Origin: Mesodorylaimus sp. YZB2_4
Taxonomy: Eukaryota; Nematoda; Enoplea; Dorylaimida; Dorylaimidae
Assembly: GCA_030248295.1 (NCBI GenBank)
Contig: JASANH010001213.1
Span: forward strand, 558,001-622,000
Direction of reading: 5' to 3'
DNA length: 64,000 nt
Positions 1 through 11,700 of this stretch are shown piece by piece. Numbering within the stretch: the first letter of the stretch is position 1; every line of letters starts with the position of its first letter. Under the pieces are notes generated by a model. That model did no database searches and was not told the DNA's origin. It saw only the letters and a list, made by a program, of their open reading frames with translations. The position numbers were made by a program, and so were the translations under genes.

Positions 1-338
1 AGGCCGTCAATAACATTCCAATTTGGTCTTCAGTTCGGTTATTTACGCCTACTTCATCGCCAACGTTTATTTTGAGCTTAAGCTTTTTAAATGATTGCCA
101 ATGTCACCTTGCCCACACCCGTATAATATAGTAGGTCTATACTGCCTGACATCACGTTTTGACACGTACAGTACAGTAATAGAACAACAAAACGACTGCA
201 CAGAAAATGTCAAAACACATCGTGTTTACTTAGATACATTCATACATACTGTTAATTCAGACCATGGTTCAGGTCGGCCTTGGTGACCTGTTGAAATGAC
301 AGTCCTTGAATGGCACGAAAACTCTTTATCACTGCGTC

Positions 339-1052
339 TCACACTCTCCACGAGACACCTTGTTGTGATTCGTGTGTGCCGAGGTACATGGGCATCTCTT
401 TTTGGCCGGTCGGTTCACTTCTTCGTGCTGGTGGTCGCTTCTTACCATGCAGAGTTGGCAGATTGACCATTGATTCTGAAGGCTGGATTTTCAGTTGACT
501 CAGTGCCTTGCGAAGTTGTTCATTGTCTCGACCATCAACATTCTGTGCCATAGTGTCCGTGTGATCTTCGACTTCCCGTCGTTTCCTTTTATAAAGAGTG
601 TACTCATCGATATCTGATTGCCCATCATTGATTGGCTGAGTAGCTAAATTTCTGATTACAGGTTCAAATTTTTTCAAGGTTTCTTTTCGTTCTTGTGGTG
701 TAAGATTTGGATAAAATAACATTAGGAGAGCATCAAATGGATCATCGGCTTCACCTTCTTCAACCAACTCGTATACTACTTCCACCACTTCTGAACCGTA
801 TTCGCGCCAAGCTTCCGCATCGCCAAACTTCAAACGTTCATAAATGGTTTCAACGTCGTCAGCCAAAACTGGCTTGCCCATCAGAGTAGCACTGCTCAAA
901 GATGGACCGTCATTATTGACGGCTGGGCGAGCGAGGGCAGAACGGGAGCAGAGTAAAACTTGAATGAACATTAATAGCAGAGTTGCCAAAGCCATTTTCC
1001 TGTCTTTCATGACTGGACTGGATAGCGAGCGACTGCACAGCTTCTTCTCCAC
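339..1052 (-). CDS. Secreted protein, candidate peptide-hormone precursor
   Basis: The open frame is 237 codons, but the likely start is the internal Met at codon 20 (position 995). It opens a textbook signal peptide (MALATLLLMFIQVLLCSRS), with a plausible cleavage after ALA near residue 41; the upstream Met lacks hydrophobic context. The mature part is acidic and cysteine-free. Residues 155-159 are a KRKRR furin-type site. After it come 43 residues, then G-KKR at 203-206, the classic amidation plus dibasic signal, which would release a 43-residue amidated peptide ending NLPTLH. A second dibasic site (RR) follows. This is the layout of a neuropeptide or hormone precursor, but I match it to no known family (not CRF/DH44, PDF or NPF). 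Caveat: the GKKR codons contain GTAAGA, so this spot could instead be a splice donor with the true C-terminus elsewhere. A TATA-like promoter lies just upstream. Confidence 0.55.
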   Translation of the reverse strand: MEKKLCSRSLSSPVMKDRKMALATLLLMFIQVLLCSRSALARPAVNNDGPSLSSATLMGKPVLADDVETIYERLKFGDAEAWREYGSEVVEVVYELVEEGEADDPFDALLMLFYPNLTPQERKETLKKFEPVIRNLATQPINDGQSDIDEYTLYKRKRREVEDHTDTMAQNVDGRDNEQLRKALSQLKIQPSESMVNLPTLHGKKRPPARRSEPTGQKEMPMYLGTHESQQGVSWRV

Positions 1053-1075
1053 CTGACTACCAGCCCGAGTAAAAG

Positions 1076-1095
1076 TCGAGGAATATATATAGATG
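1076..1095 (-). promoter_or_regulatory. TATA-box core promoter of the secreted gene
   Basis: Read on the minus strand, a TATATATA run sits about 30-40 bp upstream of codon 1 and about 90 bp upstream of the preferred signal-peptide Met at 995. A TSS about 30 bp downstream would fall near 1055, giving a 60-nt leader for the Met-995 start and almost none for the first Met. This supports the downstream start. Confidence 0.45.
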
Positions 1096-3600
1096 GACTG
1101 CGGATATGCCCTTCAGCCGACCACTCGGGGGTCGATTGACGTGACTGAGAGAGAGGCTGGGCGGGTCTAGAATGCGTAAGCGGATGATTAATAAAAGATA
1201 CTATTCAAGAGATGCCCCCCCCCCCCTAGCGTTTCCGATCAGACGCCTTTCAAGCCCGGCGAATGTGCGTAATTGTATGTTGTCAGGGCAGTGAGCGAAG
1301 CTTAATTTCGCCCACACTTTATTCAAACGTCAATCGCGCCAAGGAAATAAAAACTGTTATCTCTCCGGCAATCGAGGAGGATGGCAAACAAACGCCCCAA
1401 CTCTCTTTTCCCACTCTGTCCTCTTCGATATTTGTGTCAAGCGCAATGGACGCACATGGAGTTTTTTCGACCTCCGCGTTTCCTTGTTTGCTACGGTATT
1501 TTTGCCAACCACGGTCTCCTATTTACGTCTTATTGCCTCGTCTGCACTGCTTGGCATGGGACACATCAATATGGATATGGAAAGTGGAAGCCAGATTATA
1601 CTGCTGGGGAGAGGGAGAGGGAGTAGGAGGAGCATAGGCTTCGGCAATAACAGCTCCATTTTCCCCAACGAGAAGGTGTGCTAAGGTTTGTGTTTTGGAG
1701 CATGTCGGCTGCCATTTTACCAGCTCTAAATCGATAGTTCTATCCTATTTTTAATCCCACGGAAGCTGCCACCATTAGAAGCATCTAACTGTCCTAGTGC
1801 AAATAGCGGGGACTCCAGTTAATTGCCAGATCGTCTCAGGCTTGCGGAGCTCGGGGAAAGACGAAGCGACATATTTTAATACAACGAAAGGTTGGCCTTC
1901 TATGATAGGAAACAAAGTAGGCGTACGATAATAACCTCACATAATCCTATTTCTGAATTGTCCGGATCAGCTGCTGAAAATACCCGGATCCAGAAACAAG
2001 TTTCTTCTCTACGTGAGGATCGGCTTAGGGCAAAGTATTTGAGAATGTTTGTCAAGAACTATCGCCGAGCCTTGTTTTTTGTTTTTGCCTCTAATGGAGG
2101 AGCAACGTCATAATAATGGCTTCAATCAGGAGGCATACTCTTGATATTCTCATTCAAGACATGAAATTAGCCGGAAACAAAGTTTGTGTATGATAATATA
2201 ATGACACTAGGGAATATTCAAGAGCGTCAGTGAATGTTTTCTTTCTAAATACAGCCTTCCCGGAGGCAACATAACCTTTGCCTCTGAGAAACGAAAGAGA
2301 TCATCTTGAATTTATTAACTTTGCTTCCTCAAACAATCTTCTACCAACATAATGGTCTAAAAATAGGCTGTCATATTGGCGAAAATAAGCATTCTAAATT
2401 TGGCCTATGTTGACCAGAACCACAACGCTTGACACACTGACAAGATCTTACGTAGTTTTCTGTCGTTGAAGGTCAAACAGGAGAAAAATGCATGCATGCT
2501 TTGCTTTATGAAATCAACTAAAAATTGATTTGTGCCTGAGTATGTACTTTACTGCCATTCTGTATGTACAGTATAGTGTGCACACAAATCTACAGGTACA
2601 GCTCGAGGCCTGCCTTAAAAACCAAAAACATGGACATTGAAAACGGCAAGAAATTTTAGATTTGAATTTCAAACTGTAAGCTAAAAATGGCCGTGCTTCG
2701 CAGTCAGCGGGTTTTCGTATGCAAAAGGTACAGCGCCCACACACAAGAAAAATTATAACCATGATAAGCTTCGTCTCTTCCGTTAGCAGGCGGAAAAACC
2801 GCAACGGGTGGCAGATAATTGCGTATCAAGCAGCGAGTGACATACTAATTGACTCCGATTTGATTCTTTATTTAGCCAGAATTCAACAAAAACTTGCCCC
2901 ACTGTGGCGCTTTAATTCTCTGCCTTTCTCAGCGTGCTCGGAACTGGGCTCAAGTTCAGTTCCTAGTGTCACCGGAATTGCAGATGTTGCACTTTGATCA
3001 TTCTTATGGTAAAAGTTTTTCCTCTGTTTTAGTTTCGAAAAGTTGTTAAAACTTGTAAATATTTTTCACAATAGGTTGAGAATCAGTTTACATGCTTGAC
3101 ATTTACGTAAATACGTAGCACCGACTTAGGTAACATACTGATGATGTGCTCATACAGTCACATTGGACATGGACTGTGGTTATATGTGCTATTAACCCCA
3201 ACACCAGAGGCCTAAACCAGCTGACCTGACTGAAGATGACCTTGCACATGGTCAGGTCGCGACTATTACCTGGAACCGTCGAGTTGCAGCGACGGAAACC
3301 AAACGGACTCGCGTACAAACATTGGCATGTATCAAAGCCCACTGCCAGTCAAAGGATGCTGACGACCAACAATATGCCCTCCTGGCAGAGACAAACTGAG
3401 CAACTCTGCTGAGCGACCGCGCACAGTTTTGCAGACTGGGTATACTTGTAACGCTAGATGTAACCGACCAGCAAGTTTAAAAAAATGACTGCTCATCGCG
3501 GGCGCCAACTACCGAGCAGGCAAAACTATAATTTCAAAGTAATTTTATGCTGCGATGAGCTCATAAACGACGTTTCTAAGACCAACAGGCCAGCTGGAAC
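1096..3600. other. No supported gene
   Basis: This stretch has a C homopolymer at about 1216-1228, AT-rich spacer and only short frames without recognisable domains or convincing splice structure. I see nothing that I can call. Confidence 0.4.
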
Positions 3601-3606
3601 TTCACT

Positions 3607-4585
3607 CAGCCACTCAGCCCTCAACTGGTTTGCTCAGCCATTCGCGAAGCTTGGCGATCTACTCTGACAGCAGGATCATCTGCTGCAATGGTTTTCCAGT
3701 TATCTCCAATAAATTTGCACTGTTCATCGAGTTAGAACTAGTTCCAACAGGAATAGCATAAAAATAGGCATCGCACTGTGCATGTTCTTCCATCCGCAAG
3801 AAGTTTTATAGTATACTTTTCCAAATGCTGAGCTTATCAGTAATAGTTCTCGCTATTTTCTCTCCTGCGCAGTATTTTCGCTTCTTATTGCATGTATATT
3901 ACTGTAGGGATTTCATGTGCTGTTGCGAATTTTTGTGAGTATAACGGGCAAATACAATTCTCGCCGCAGGAATGTGCTTTGGAGTCGAGTGATTTCTTAT
4001 TGCCTTTGAGTCCAGTGGGAGGTGATCAGCTTTATGCCTCCATGCACTCCGCACATACAATATGTGCATATGTGCTGCACACCAAACATGTGTTTTTACG
4101 GTGTTATTGGACACCGAAACCTTGTTGTCATTCTGTAACGGCCTGTTTTGCATGGCATTTTAAATATCCGTATCCGTCTTTCGATTGTGCTCCCTCCCCG
4201 AGGGTAGTCCACATTTGATCTCTCCAAGGATGTATTTTGGGATAGGTAATAAAAAAGCTGGCGTCCATTGTATGCTGCACCAGAAAGGATCTAAACTTAC
4301 AAAAACTTTAGTAATCTGCTCAATGCAAAAATTTAACTGGCCTTTTAGTCCAATCAAATCCGTCTTTGCTTACCCAATCAAGTGGTCAACTGAAGCTCGT
4401 ATGGTATTTGAATCTCACAACTTAGCTCATTGCCTTGCGTGCACCACAAAAACACGCTCCTTTGCATCCAATCACCCGCTCGCACTTACAGCACCAGTGA
4501 ATTTCCCTTTCCATCATCAAATGCACTAAAAATGTTTCTTTGCATTCCGAACTAAATAAACAATACTGCCTACTGTAGCTCCTCC
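3607..4585 (+). repeat. Direct segmental duplication, copy 1
   Basis: The block starts near 'cactcagccctcaactgg' and ends near 'actgtagctcctccac'. It matches 5503-7685 in the same orientation, with point changes and small indels. It holds no recognisable gene. This copy lacks the insertion found at 5888-6950 in copy 2 and so preserves its empty site around 4021-4030 ('ggtgatcag'). Confidence 0.8.
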
Positions 4586-4587
4586 AC

Positions 4588-4745
4588 GCGGGCAGTACAC
4601 AACTTTGTCTTTTCACACTACCCTGCAGTGCCCTGCAAGCAGACTTACGGTATTTCGGTGATCTATACATCCCGTCAGTTTCAGAATCCTGCCATCTGTT
4701 CCTGTTTCTGCCATAATAAGCGGGCCTCAGATCCTCGCGATGAGG
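4588..4745. repeat. Dispersed repeat (also at 14908-15050)
   Basis: The sequence beginning 'gcgggcagtacacaac' and ending 'cctcgcgatgagga' recurs in the same orientation at 14908-15050 with scattered differences. It directly abuts the end of the direct duplication. The element class is not recognised. Confidence 0.7.
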
Positions 4746-4759
4746 ACCCAGCAACGTTA

Positions 4760-5500
4760 AAATGATGTCTTCTGGGATTCCTCCTGAGCGTTCACCATTT
4801 CAAGCGTGTGTTATATATTAGCTCCATGACCTATCTATTCAGCTTTGGATGGCCGCCAAATAAATTTTTAAGATGTGGAGAAAATCTGCATTGAAGGCTA
4901 TTAAAACTCATTCTTGCAATGATTTAGCAAATCCTTTTTTACTTTTAAAGAGGAGCTACTAATATTCATCAGCATAAACTCCATGCATCGGCTCGAAAGT
5001 GACAGGCATGCAATACTGTACATCCCTGCATTCAGAAACTCGATGCGCCCAATAGCTGCAAGAAAGTCCAGCGAAGATGCAGATTCCTCAAAATTCCTGC
5101 CTAAAGTGGGAGATGATGAAATTGAAAGCGCTGTCCTGAGTAATAGCATTTTGCATTACGTAGTCCATGGAATATCTACCATACAAGAAGTGCAGATGTG
5201 AGCATCTTCTAGGAGCCATTTTCCCAAAGCTGGTGACATGAAGGCTAGTTGTTCTTGTCAACCCTAAAAACCCGCGAGTACATGTGACCAGCCAGTAGCC
5301 AGGCAGGATCTTTCTTGATCACCTTTTGTCAGCCTGGACCGGCCTGCTCCGAAGGCGCATCAAACCAAATGTACTACCTTTCCTAGTTTCATTTCATGAA
5401 TTTTCTGCTAATTGTTATTTATTTCTAGGTGCATACTCGTAGAAACAAATTACAATTTTTGGTTTTCCAAAGTTCGACTTAACGTTTGGCGGTGCTCCCT
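4760..5500. other. No supported gene
   Basis: Spacer between the direct duplicates. Its frames are short and lack domains. The last 70 bases ('tagaaacaaat...ggcggtgctccc') resemble 6645-6705 inside the hAT-like element, which suggests shared repeat content. Confidence 0.4.
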
Positions 5501-5502
5501 TG

Positions 5503-7685
5503 TCAGCCACTCAGCCCTCAACTGGTTTGCTCAGCTATTCGCTTAACTTGGCGATCTACTCTGACAGCAGGATCATCTGCTGCAATGGCTTTTCAATAAT
5601 GTCCAATAAATTTGCAGAATTATGTAGTTCCCACAGGAATAGCATACAAAAAAGCGTCGCACTGCGCATCCGCGAGAAGCGAAAGAGTACTTTTCCAAAT
5701 ACTGCGTTTATCAGTAACCAGTTGTCACTATTTTCTCTCCTTTGCATTTTTTTCGCTTCCTATATTGCTGTGCATATTTGATTTGCTGCTGCAAATTTTT
5801 GTGAGTAAAACAGGGAAAATTGAACAACTCTTCGGCTCGCAGTCGCATGCTTCCTTATTGCCCTTGTATCCAGTGTATTGTAATCAGTCATGGCCGTATC
5901 GGATGGGGGATCGTCGGATCGGATCGAATCGGATGGAAAAAATTTTGGATCAGATCAGATGAGATGAGTTTCGGATCGGATCAAGCGAAATGGGAACTTG
6001 TAATTTTTTTCAACATTCAAGAAAGCATCAACTTTTTTCCGAAAGGTTCCCCCATGATAAACATATGGTATTAATTATCATGCTTCCACGGCACAAGCAG
6101 CATCCCTCTCAATGGCTTTCCACGCTGCTCATCATGTAGCCATAATATCAGGTTGCATCTGATAATGATAATGTAAAGAAAATCCGTGCTGCTCATAAAT
6201 GACTGCAACCACAACTTCAAATACATACTTTTGTAAAAACGGATATTTCCGAAACGTTTCCACCCCACTAATATTTCTATTGTCCAACTCGAATATTTGC
6301 AAGATCTGAGAAGGCGACCTTGCCAACCTTCGCGTCGAACCAAAAACCAAAAATTGTGATTTGTTCTTGGTGCAAAAAAGCTCTGTGCAAAATCAAAGAG
6401 GCGTCAGGCCGGGTGGTCAGCAGTGATCAGCGACTGAAGTCAAGGAATTTTTAAACTCCTCCGGACTTTTCGCGGTTTTTGAGAGACAACACCGAAACCT
6501 GAGTCTTCGAAGCTCAAACCCGAAAAGCGAGTTTGGAAAGAGCCCTGTGTGTTTATCAAGAATTCAAAAATTCTCAGGACTTAAGGCCATCGCTGATCAG
6601 TTGGCCAGACGTCTCTGATATTTTGCAGGAAGCTTTTACACCTAGAAACAAATAGCAATTTTTTGTGTTGTGAAGTTCGGTTGGCGGTGTTCCCTTGTGA
6701 GTCATGCATGTTTTCTCTGGAATCAAATAAATAATGCGAAGATGACTTGTAACTTCAATTATGAGTGAAAAAAAGGGTGCATAAATGCAGGATATTGATC
6801 GCATCTCATTCATTACACTAGAGTGGTTGGAGAAAAATCGCGCGACAATTTGTTGCCCTACGATTATTGCAAAAACCACAGAATGTCAGTCCGAATTTTC
6901 AGATGGTGATTCTTCGGATCTATATGGGATCCGATCCGATCTGGTCGCGAGTGATCATCTTTTCTAATGCATGCACCGCACATGCCAAATGTGCATATGT
7001 GCTGATCGCCAAATAGGCGTAATACAGTGATTTTACAGTCTTCCTTGGACACTGGAAACTTGAGAAGCAGTCCAGTATAATTATAAAATACCATTGGCGA
7101 AGAGATCTCTGCAAAGTTGAATCGATCCAGTCAAGATACTCATACATATACTGTGGCCATGACGTACTGAAGAAATGAGGTGTTAGGTACTAGACTGTGG
7201 GAATTTTGTAGACGCCATTTTTTCACACTGTGACAGCCTCTTTTGCCTAGCATTTTAAATATTCGTGCTGTATCCATTTTTCGAATATGCTCTGTTCTCC
7301 GAGGGGAATTCGGATATTATCTCTCCAGTGATGTATTTTAGGACAGGTAATAAAAAAGCTGGCATCTACTGTATACTGCATCGAAAGCATAGAAAGAAAA
7401 CTTAGTAATCTGCTCAATGCTAAAATTTAATTGGCCGCTCAGTCTAATCAAATCCGTCTTTGCTTACCCAATCCGGTGGTCATGTGAAGCTCGTATGGTA
7501 TTTAAACCTCACAACTTAGCTCATTGCCTTGCGTGAACACCACAAAAACACGCTCCTTTGCATCCAATCACCCGCTCGCACTTACAGCACCAGCGAATTT
7601 CCCTTTCCATCATCAAATGCACTAAAAACGTTTCTTTGCATTCCCGGAACTAAATAAACAATACTGCCTACTGTAGCTCCTCCAC
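5503..7685 (+). repeat. Direct segmental duplication, copy 2 (interrupted)
   Basis: Homologous to 3607-4585 in the same orientation. The homology is split by a 1.06-kb insertion (5888-6950) and by a smaller extra stretch near 7070-7200. The distal part (7318-7685) is especially similar to 4220-4585. No gene is seen. Confidence 0.75.
5888..6950. mobile_element. Non-autonomous hAT-like element with iterated GGATC termini
   Basis: The insertion is absent from the duplicate at 3.6-4.6 kb. It is flanked by 8-bp near-identical direct repeats, gtaatcag (5880-5887) and gtgatcat (6951-6958); the empty site reads gtgatcag. The ends form an imperfect terminal inverted repeat, TCATGGCCGTATCGGATGG against TCGCGACCAGATCGGATCG. 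Subterminal regions are dominated by repeats of GGATC/CGGATC in opposite orientations at the two ends. An 8-bp target duplication points to the hAT superfamily. No transposase was recognised inside. Confidence 0.65.
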
Positions 7686-7930
7686 ATGGATAGACCTCAT
7701 TGGTGTTCTTTAGGACAGCAGGTAGGCATGGTTAAAACTTTTGCCTCCTGATTCTGCTGCTCTTAAACACAAATAACAACCAGACTCAGGGCACTTTCAT
7801 GAATACGGTCCATGAATAAACACTGCACTCGATCGGCGGAGTATTTATTCAGGTACTCGAGAATTGACAGGGAAGTTAAAAGGAGGGCGTTCGTATCCCG
7901 CGCTGAATAGGGAATTAACAATTACGTAAC

Positions 7931-8002
7931 GGCCGCTTGGTCTAGGGGTATGATTCTCGCTTTGGGTGCGAGAGGCCCCGGGTTCGAATCCCGGAGCGGC
8001 CC
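7931..8002 (+). tRNA. tRNA-Pro (anticodon TGG)
   Basis: The 72-nt sequence folds as a cloverleaf. The acceptor stem GGCCGCT pairs perfectly with AGCGGCC and is followed by discriminator C at 8002. The anticodon stem CTCGC/GCGAG encloses the loop TTTGGGT, giving anticodon TGG (proline, CCA codons). The T arm carries GGTTCGAATCC (B box), and the D-arm region carries the A box. No intron and no encoded CCA, as in eukaryotes. A pol III terminator (TTTTT) lies at 8006-8010. Confidence 0.97.
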
Positions 8003-8005
8003 TAG

Positions 8006-8010
8006 TTTTT
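8006..8010 (+). terminator. Pol III oligo-T terminator of tRNA-Pro
   Basis: Five T residues lie four bases past the mature 3' end, the usual RNA polymerase III stop. Confidence 0.8.
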
Positions 8011-8182
8011 GCTGGGTACTGCTGTCAGAACCCTCATCGCGCTGTCAATGCCTCGCTGCGACGCGTCCCAGCCATTTTTACGCGCGCGCGCCATTGTTGG
8101 AGCCATCTCACTATTTTATAGCGACTCCTATTAAATCTCCACTCGGTCTACACCTTTTTTCAGATTCTTTGGCCTTACAATA

Positions 8183-9141
8183 GTGTTGATATGGATTATG
8201 AATATTTGTATCTTTTGAGATATGACTATCAATATCGTATCTATATCAACCGGTATATCTTTTGGCAAATAATTATCTATATCTCTATCGTATTTCTTGG
8301 GAGCTGAGATATGCATTAGATATGAATATGAAAATCCTACGGAAATCGAACATGCACGAGTTTGTGCGCCACTAATCTGCATCTAGCATGAATTTTCCTG
8401 ATCCACCAGTGTTATTAGTGTATGATGCATTCGCATCGACTTGGAGTACTTGAGCACTTTGCTCATCGTCAGCTGGAGCGACTGAAAAAGTAAAACACCA
8501 GTGAGAGTCCTGTAGCACATGAGTACTGTACTCTGCAATTTTTGATGCCAAATCCACTAGTGCTGTACGTATAACTAGGCGAAAACTTGGCGGCCCGTAT
8601 TCTACCAAACGGGCTAGCAAACCAACGTCGAGATGCATTTCTAGCCACTGCGAGCTCATATGCACTGGTGTCCTACATGTTTTCGAGTGGGATTTTATAG
8701 AAATCAGAGCTTATTTCACGGTCAAGTTTAGGCAAGCACGTCTTTTCCCTCACCAGGCTCTTGTAGACAATGTCTGACGGAACCCTCGGTCTACCTGCAA
8801 TGTGCATTTGTTCGCAAACTGGTCGATCGCGTGCCCCTGCACCTTCTTCAGGTCTAATGTGTCGAAGCTATGTAAGATGTGGCCGCTGCGCTTGGTCGAT
8901 TCATCCGACGACCGCAACAACCACATCGAACCACCACAGTCAGGGAACAGTAAGAAAAATAGAAGAAGCCTTTTTGATTTCGGCTTTAAACTTTTGAAAA
9001 TTTTGTGAAACAACTGTGATTTTTGAAGCTATTGGATATCTGCTGTATATCTCAAGTTGGATATTGGATTGCTTCTGTGTATTTCAGATGAATATCTATT
9101 CATATTTTTCAAAAGATTTGATTTGAATATTCACGCATGCG
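8183..9141. mobile_element. Possible non-autonomous DNA element with GATAT-rich ends
   Basis: Both ends are packed with GATAT/ATATC motifs and share an inverted ATCTTTTGA-type core about 30 bp in. Flanks are TTACAATA (8175-8182) and TTACACAA (9142-9149), a weak 8-bp match. The architecture resembles the 5888-6950 element (short motif iterated at the ends, non-repetitive core). No intact transposase frame was recognised. Limits and class are tentative. Confidence 0.35.
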
Positions 9142-10124
9142 TTACACAATACACAAAACTATTGACCCAGCCATGTGTCGAGCTCGCCAGTAATTGCGCG
9201 CAATTTTCTGATCGCTTTGATGATTTATTTTTGAGACGCCCTTACCTCTTCACGACACACAGTACGACTACGTACCCGTAGAGTAGTTGCGCCTTTTTTG
9301 GCACCTCGCTTTCCGAGACTACCAAACGTTGTAAGACGTATGAGAAAAACACACACACCACGTACAGCTGCACTGATAAATCGTCATAACACCTCATCAA
9401 ACCTGCCTGATCCCCTCCTCCTCTTTTCTGCTCTCACCTGATTACACTTGTCCTTCCAGGCATTTATTCAAAGCGTCAACTACATCTTTTTGAAAGCTGC
9501 TTTTCCTGCCGAATGTTTTACGATGTGTGCCTGCACCTGGCAAGAAATTAGGGGTGGGGAATCGAGTCAGCGGGAAAGATCAGGTCGGGAAAACCACTCA
9601 CACCCCTCTCCAGTTGGATATCGAATAGTCGCAAGCTCCCGCAAATCCTGTACCTATCCTGTGTGTCTTCAACAGTTTGTGCTCCCTTTCTTGTGCCCTC
9701 CCTGCTTTACATTACAGAACTCAACCCTGATCAGACTTCGCTCAACTGGTTTCCAGGTTCCTCTGGACGAATATCACACCCCATGGGTTGCAATTAATAT
9801 TTGCCCAATTTGTCGATGATGGATTGCAACAGCGATGTTCATCGGCTCGAGCACATATCTTCATGCCATGCCATTCGCACAGAACGCCGTTGCTCTTGAG
9901 AGGAACAAAGTTCTAGCTGTCCTACATCGAACTCAGGCAAAAAGGAATAGCAAAAAAAAGCCTCATTACCAATCCTATAGCAAAGTTTAAACTCGTACTG
10001 TAAAACAAAGAATACTTGGCTGGTACATTCCAACGCTAGCTCCGAGGAACTTTTTACCGGTTTCAGGCTGCGAATTGCGAAAGCTGTAGCTCTGAAACGT
10101 GAACTCTTAAGTGTCTCTGGGAGC
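9142..10124. other. Upstream region of GPCR 1
   Basis: It contains a 123-codon frame (9448-9819, +) without recognisable domains and no convincing exon. It probably holds the promoter and 5' UTR of the GPCR starting at 10125, but no clear TATA box was seen. Confidence 0.3.
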
Positions 10125-11343
10125 ATGATGAATTTGTGCATGTCGAATACGTCTGCCCTTGACTGGGTTTATGAAACGCCAGAAAACATTCTTTTTTCCA
10201 AACTGCATGACTGTTGGCCATGGACTGAAATAAAAATCGATCAACTTACGGAACTGGTAAGCAAGACTTCGTTGCGACATTTCGTGTACAAGATGAACCA
10301 ACTATGCGTCCTGGTCATCTGCCCGTTGGGCGTCATTGGGAATGCATTGAACATCCTTGCTGTCTATCGAAAGGCGGTCAAATTGAAAGATCACTTTTAC
10401 ATTTGGATGCTGATCATCGCAGTGATGAATTTTCTGTTCACAAGTCTTTTCATTATATCGATTTTGGACTACGGCGCTCTTTTCGATGACATCTACAAAT
10501 ACGACTACTGGGCCACTGAGATAACTATGCTTCTCAATGCAGTCATCTCCGCATTCTCGTTGGTGGCTGATATGTGCGCTCTATCGCTGACCATCGATCG
10601 ATTTCTGGGCGTGTGCAAGCCTACACTTTCTGTGCAACCAAAAGCGAAAAAGGTGATACTGTCGGTCACAATCTGTGTGATCATCTTAGCCAGCCTTGTG
10701 CGTCTGACCCGGGTGGCCATAGAATATAAGGCGGAGGGGCACGAAAACGAAGATGGCATCACAATTTATGCGTGGGAATCTACGGCCCTGAAACCAACGA
10801 CAGCTTTCGCAGTACTGACAGCCATAGCTGATGTGGGCATTCCAGTCCTGCTGCTGCTCTCGATGGTTTATTTCTCCTTGAGAATAGGCTTGAAGATAAG
10901 CCTGAGGCAGAAAAAGATTGTCCCGGGCACTACAGCCAATAGTCAGCTAGAGAAAGAGAAAAAGGATAAAACGCAAGCCACTCTACGCCTGGTTTTCGTG
11001 ATTCTTTTGTAATCAATCGGGCTATCTCCTCTACGCCATCGCATATTACGCAAGACGGAGCAAGAAGATCGTGTTCACATACAGCATGGAACAAGCCAAT
11101 GATTACGTGAACACAAGGCTGTTCGGCTACGGGTTTTTAATAATATATACCGCAATGGAATGCCTGGCCAGGTCCATGGATTTTTATCTTTATATCGCAT
11201 TAAGTAAGACAATCAGGGACGATTTCAAACAGGCCATCGGCTATGCGCCTGCCAGCGATGGTAAGACGACGACTGGTGGCCAGCATACCGGAAAGAAGAC
11301 TGGAACGACGACTGCTTCGGCCAGGGCTATTCGACACGCGTAG
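10125..11343 (+). pseudogene. Class A GPCR (peptide-receptor-like) with one-base frameshift in TM6
   Basis: A G-protein-coupled receptor of the rhodopsin superfamily, expected in the plasma membrane. Starts at 10125 or 10140 (MSNTS, giving an N-glycosylation site). TM1 carries GN (LGVIGNALNILAVY), TM3 ends in a DRF variant of DRY (SLTIDRFLGVCKP), and TM5 is followed by a basic loop. In TM6 the frame stops at TAA 11010-11012, but shifting one base at the T4 run 11005-11008 restores TM6 (NQSGYLLYAIAYY), the third loop and TM7 (SMDFYLYIALSKTIRDDF). The TM7 motif resembles FMRFamide-receptor-like NxxNFxLY rather than NPxxY. The cysteine usually found at the top of TM3 is absent. Either a recent pseudogene or a homopolymer base-call error; everything else looks intact. 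The 3' UTR with AATAAA at 11695 lies in the inverted arm beginning at 11626. Confidence 0.75.
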
Positions 11344-11694
11344 TAAGGAACGTATTCTGAACGTGCAAAAATTAGTGAGTTCTCCATCCCATGATTTGGT
11401 GGTGGTGAAATGGTTCTTATATGTGTGCATGTGGACTTCGACATCCTTCAGTATGTGCGTACATGCATTCAAAAGTCCATCCTCGCGACTGAACCGGCTA
11501 AGTTTCGATGATAGGTCTTGACAATTGTACCTAACGAACTTGCTATGGATATATCCGTTCTCTGAGGATGAGCAATGGCTCTGGCCATCTGCCTCTTGTG
11601 TTCATGGAAATGCACTGAACAACAGACAGTTATTTGATGTGCTTATTTCGCACTGATTAAATTGCGACGGCGAGTTTGTTGTCCCGCGTGTTTC

Positions 11695-11700
11695 AATAAA
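11695..11700 (+). promoter_or_regulatory. Poly(A) signal AATAAA downstream of GPCR 1
   Basis: AATAAA about 350 bp after the TM7 frame ends, followed by AT/GT-rich sequence. It is conserved in the right inverted arm (near 63925). Confidence 0.4.

Noticed and set aside
339..1052. Assigning the secreted gene to a known neuropeptide family
   Set aside because: Compared by eye with CRF/DH44, PDF and NPF patterns; none fits beyond general layout.
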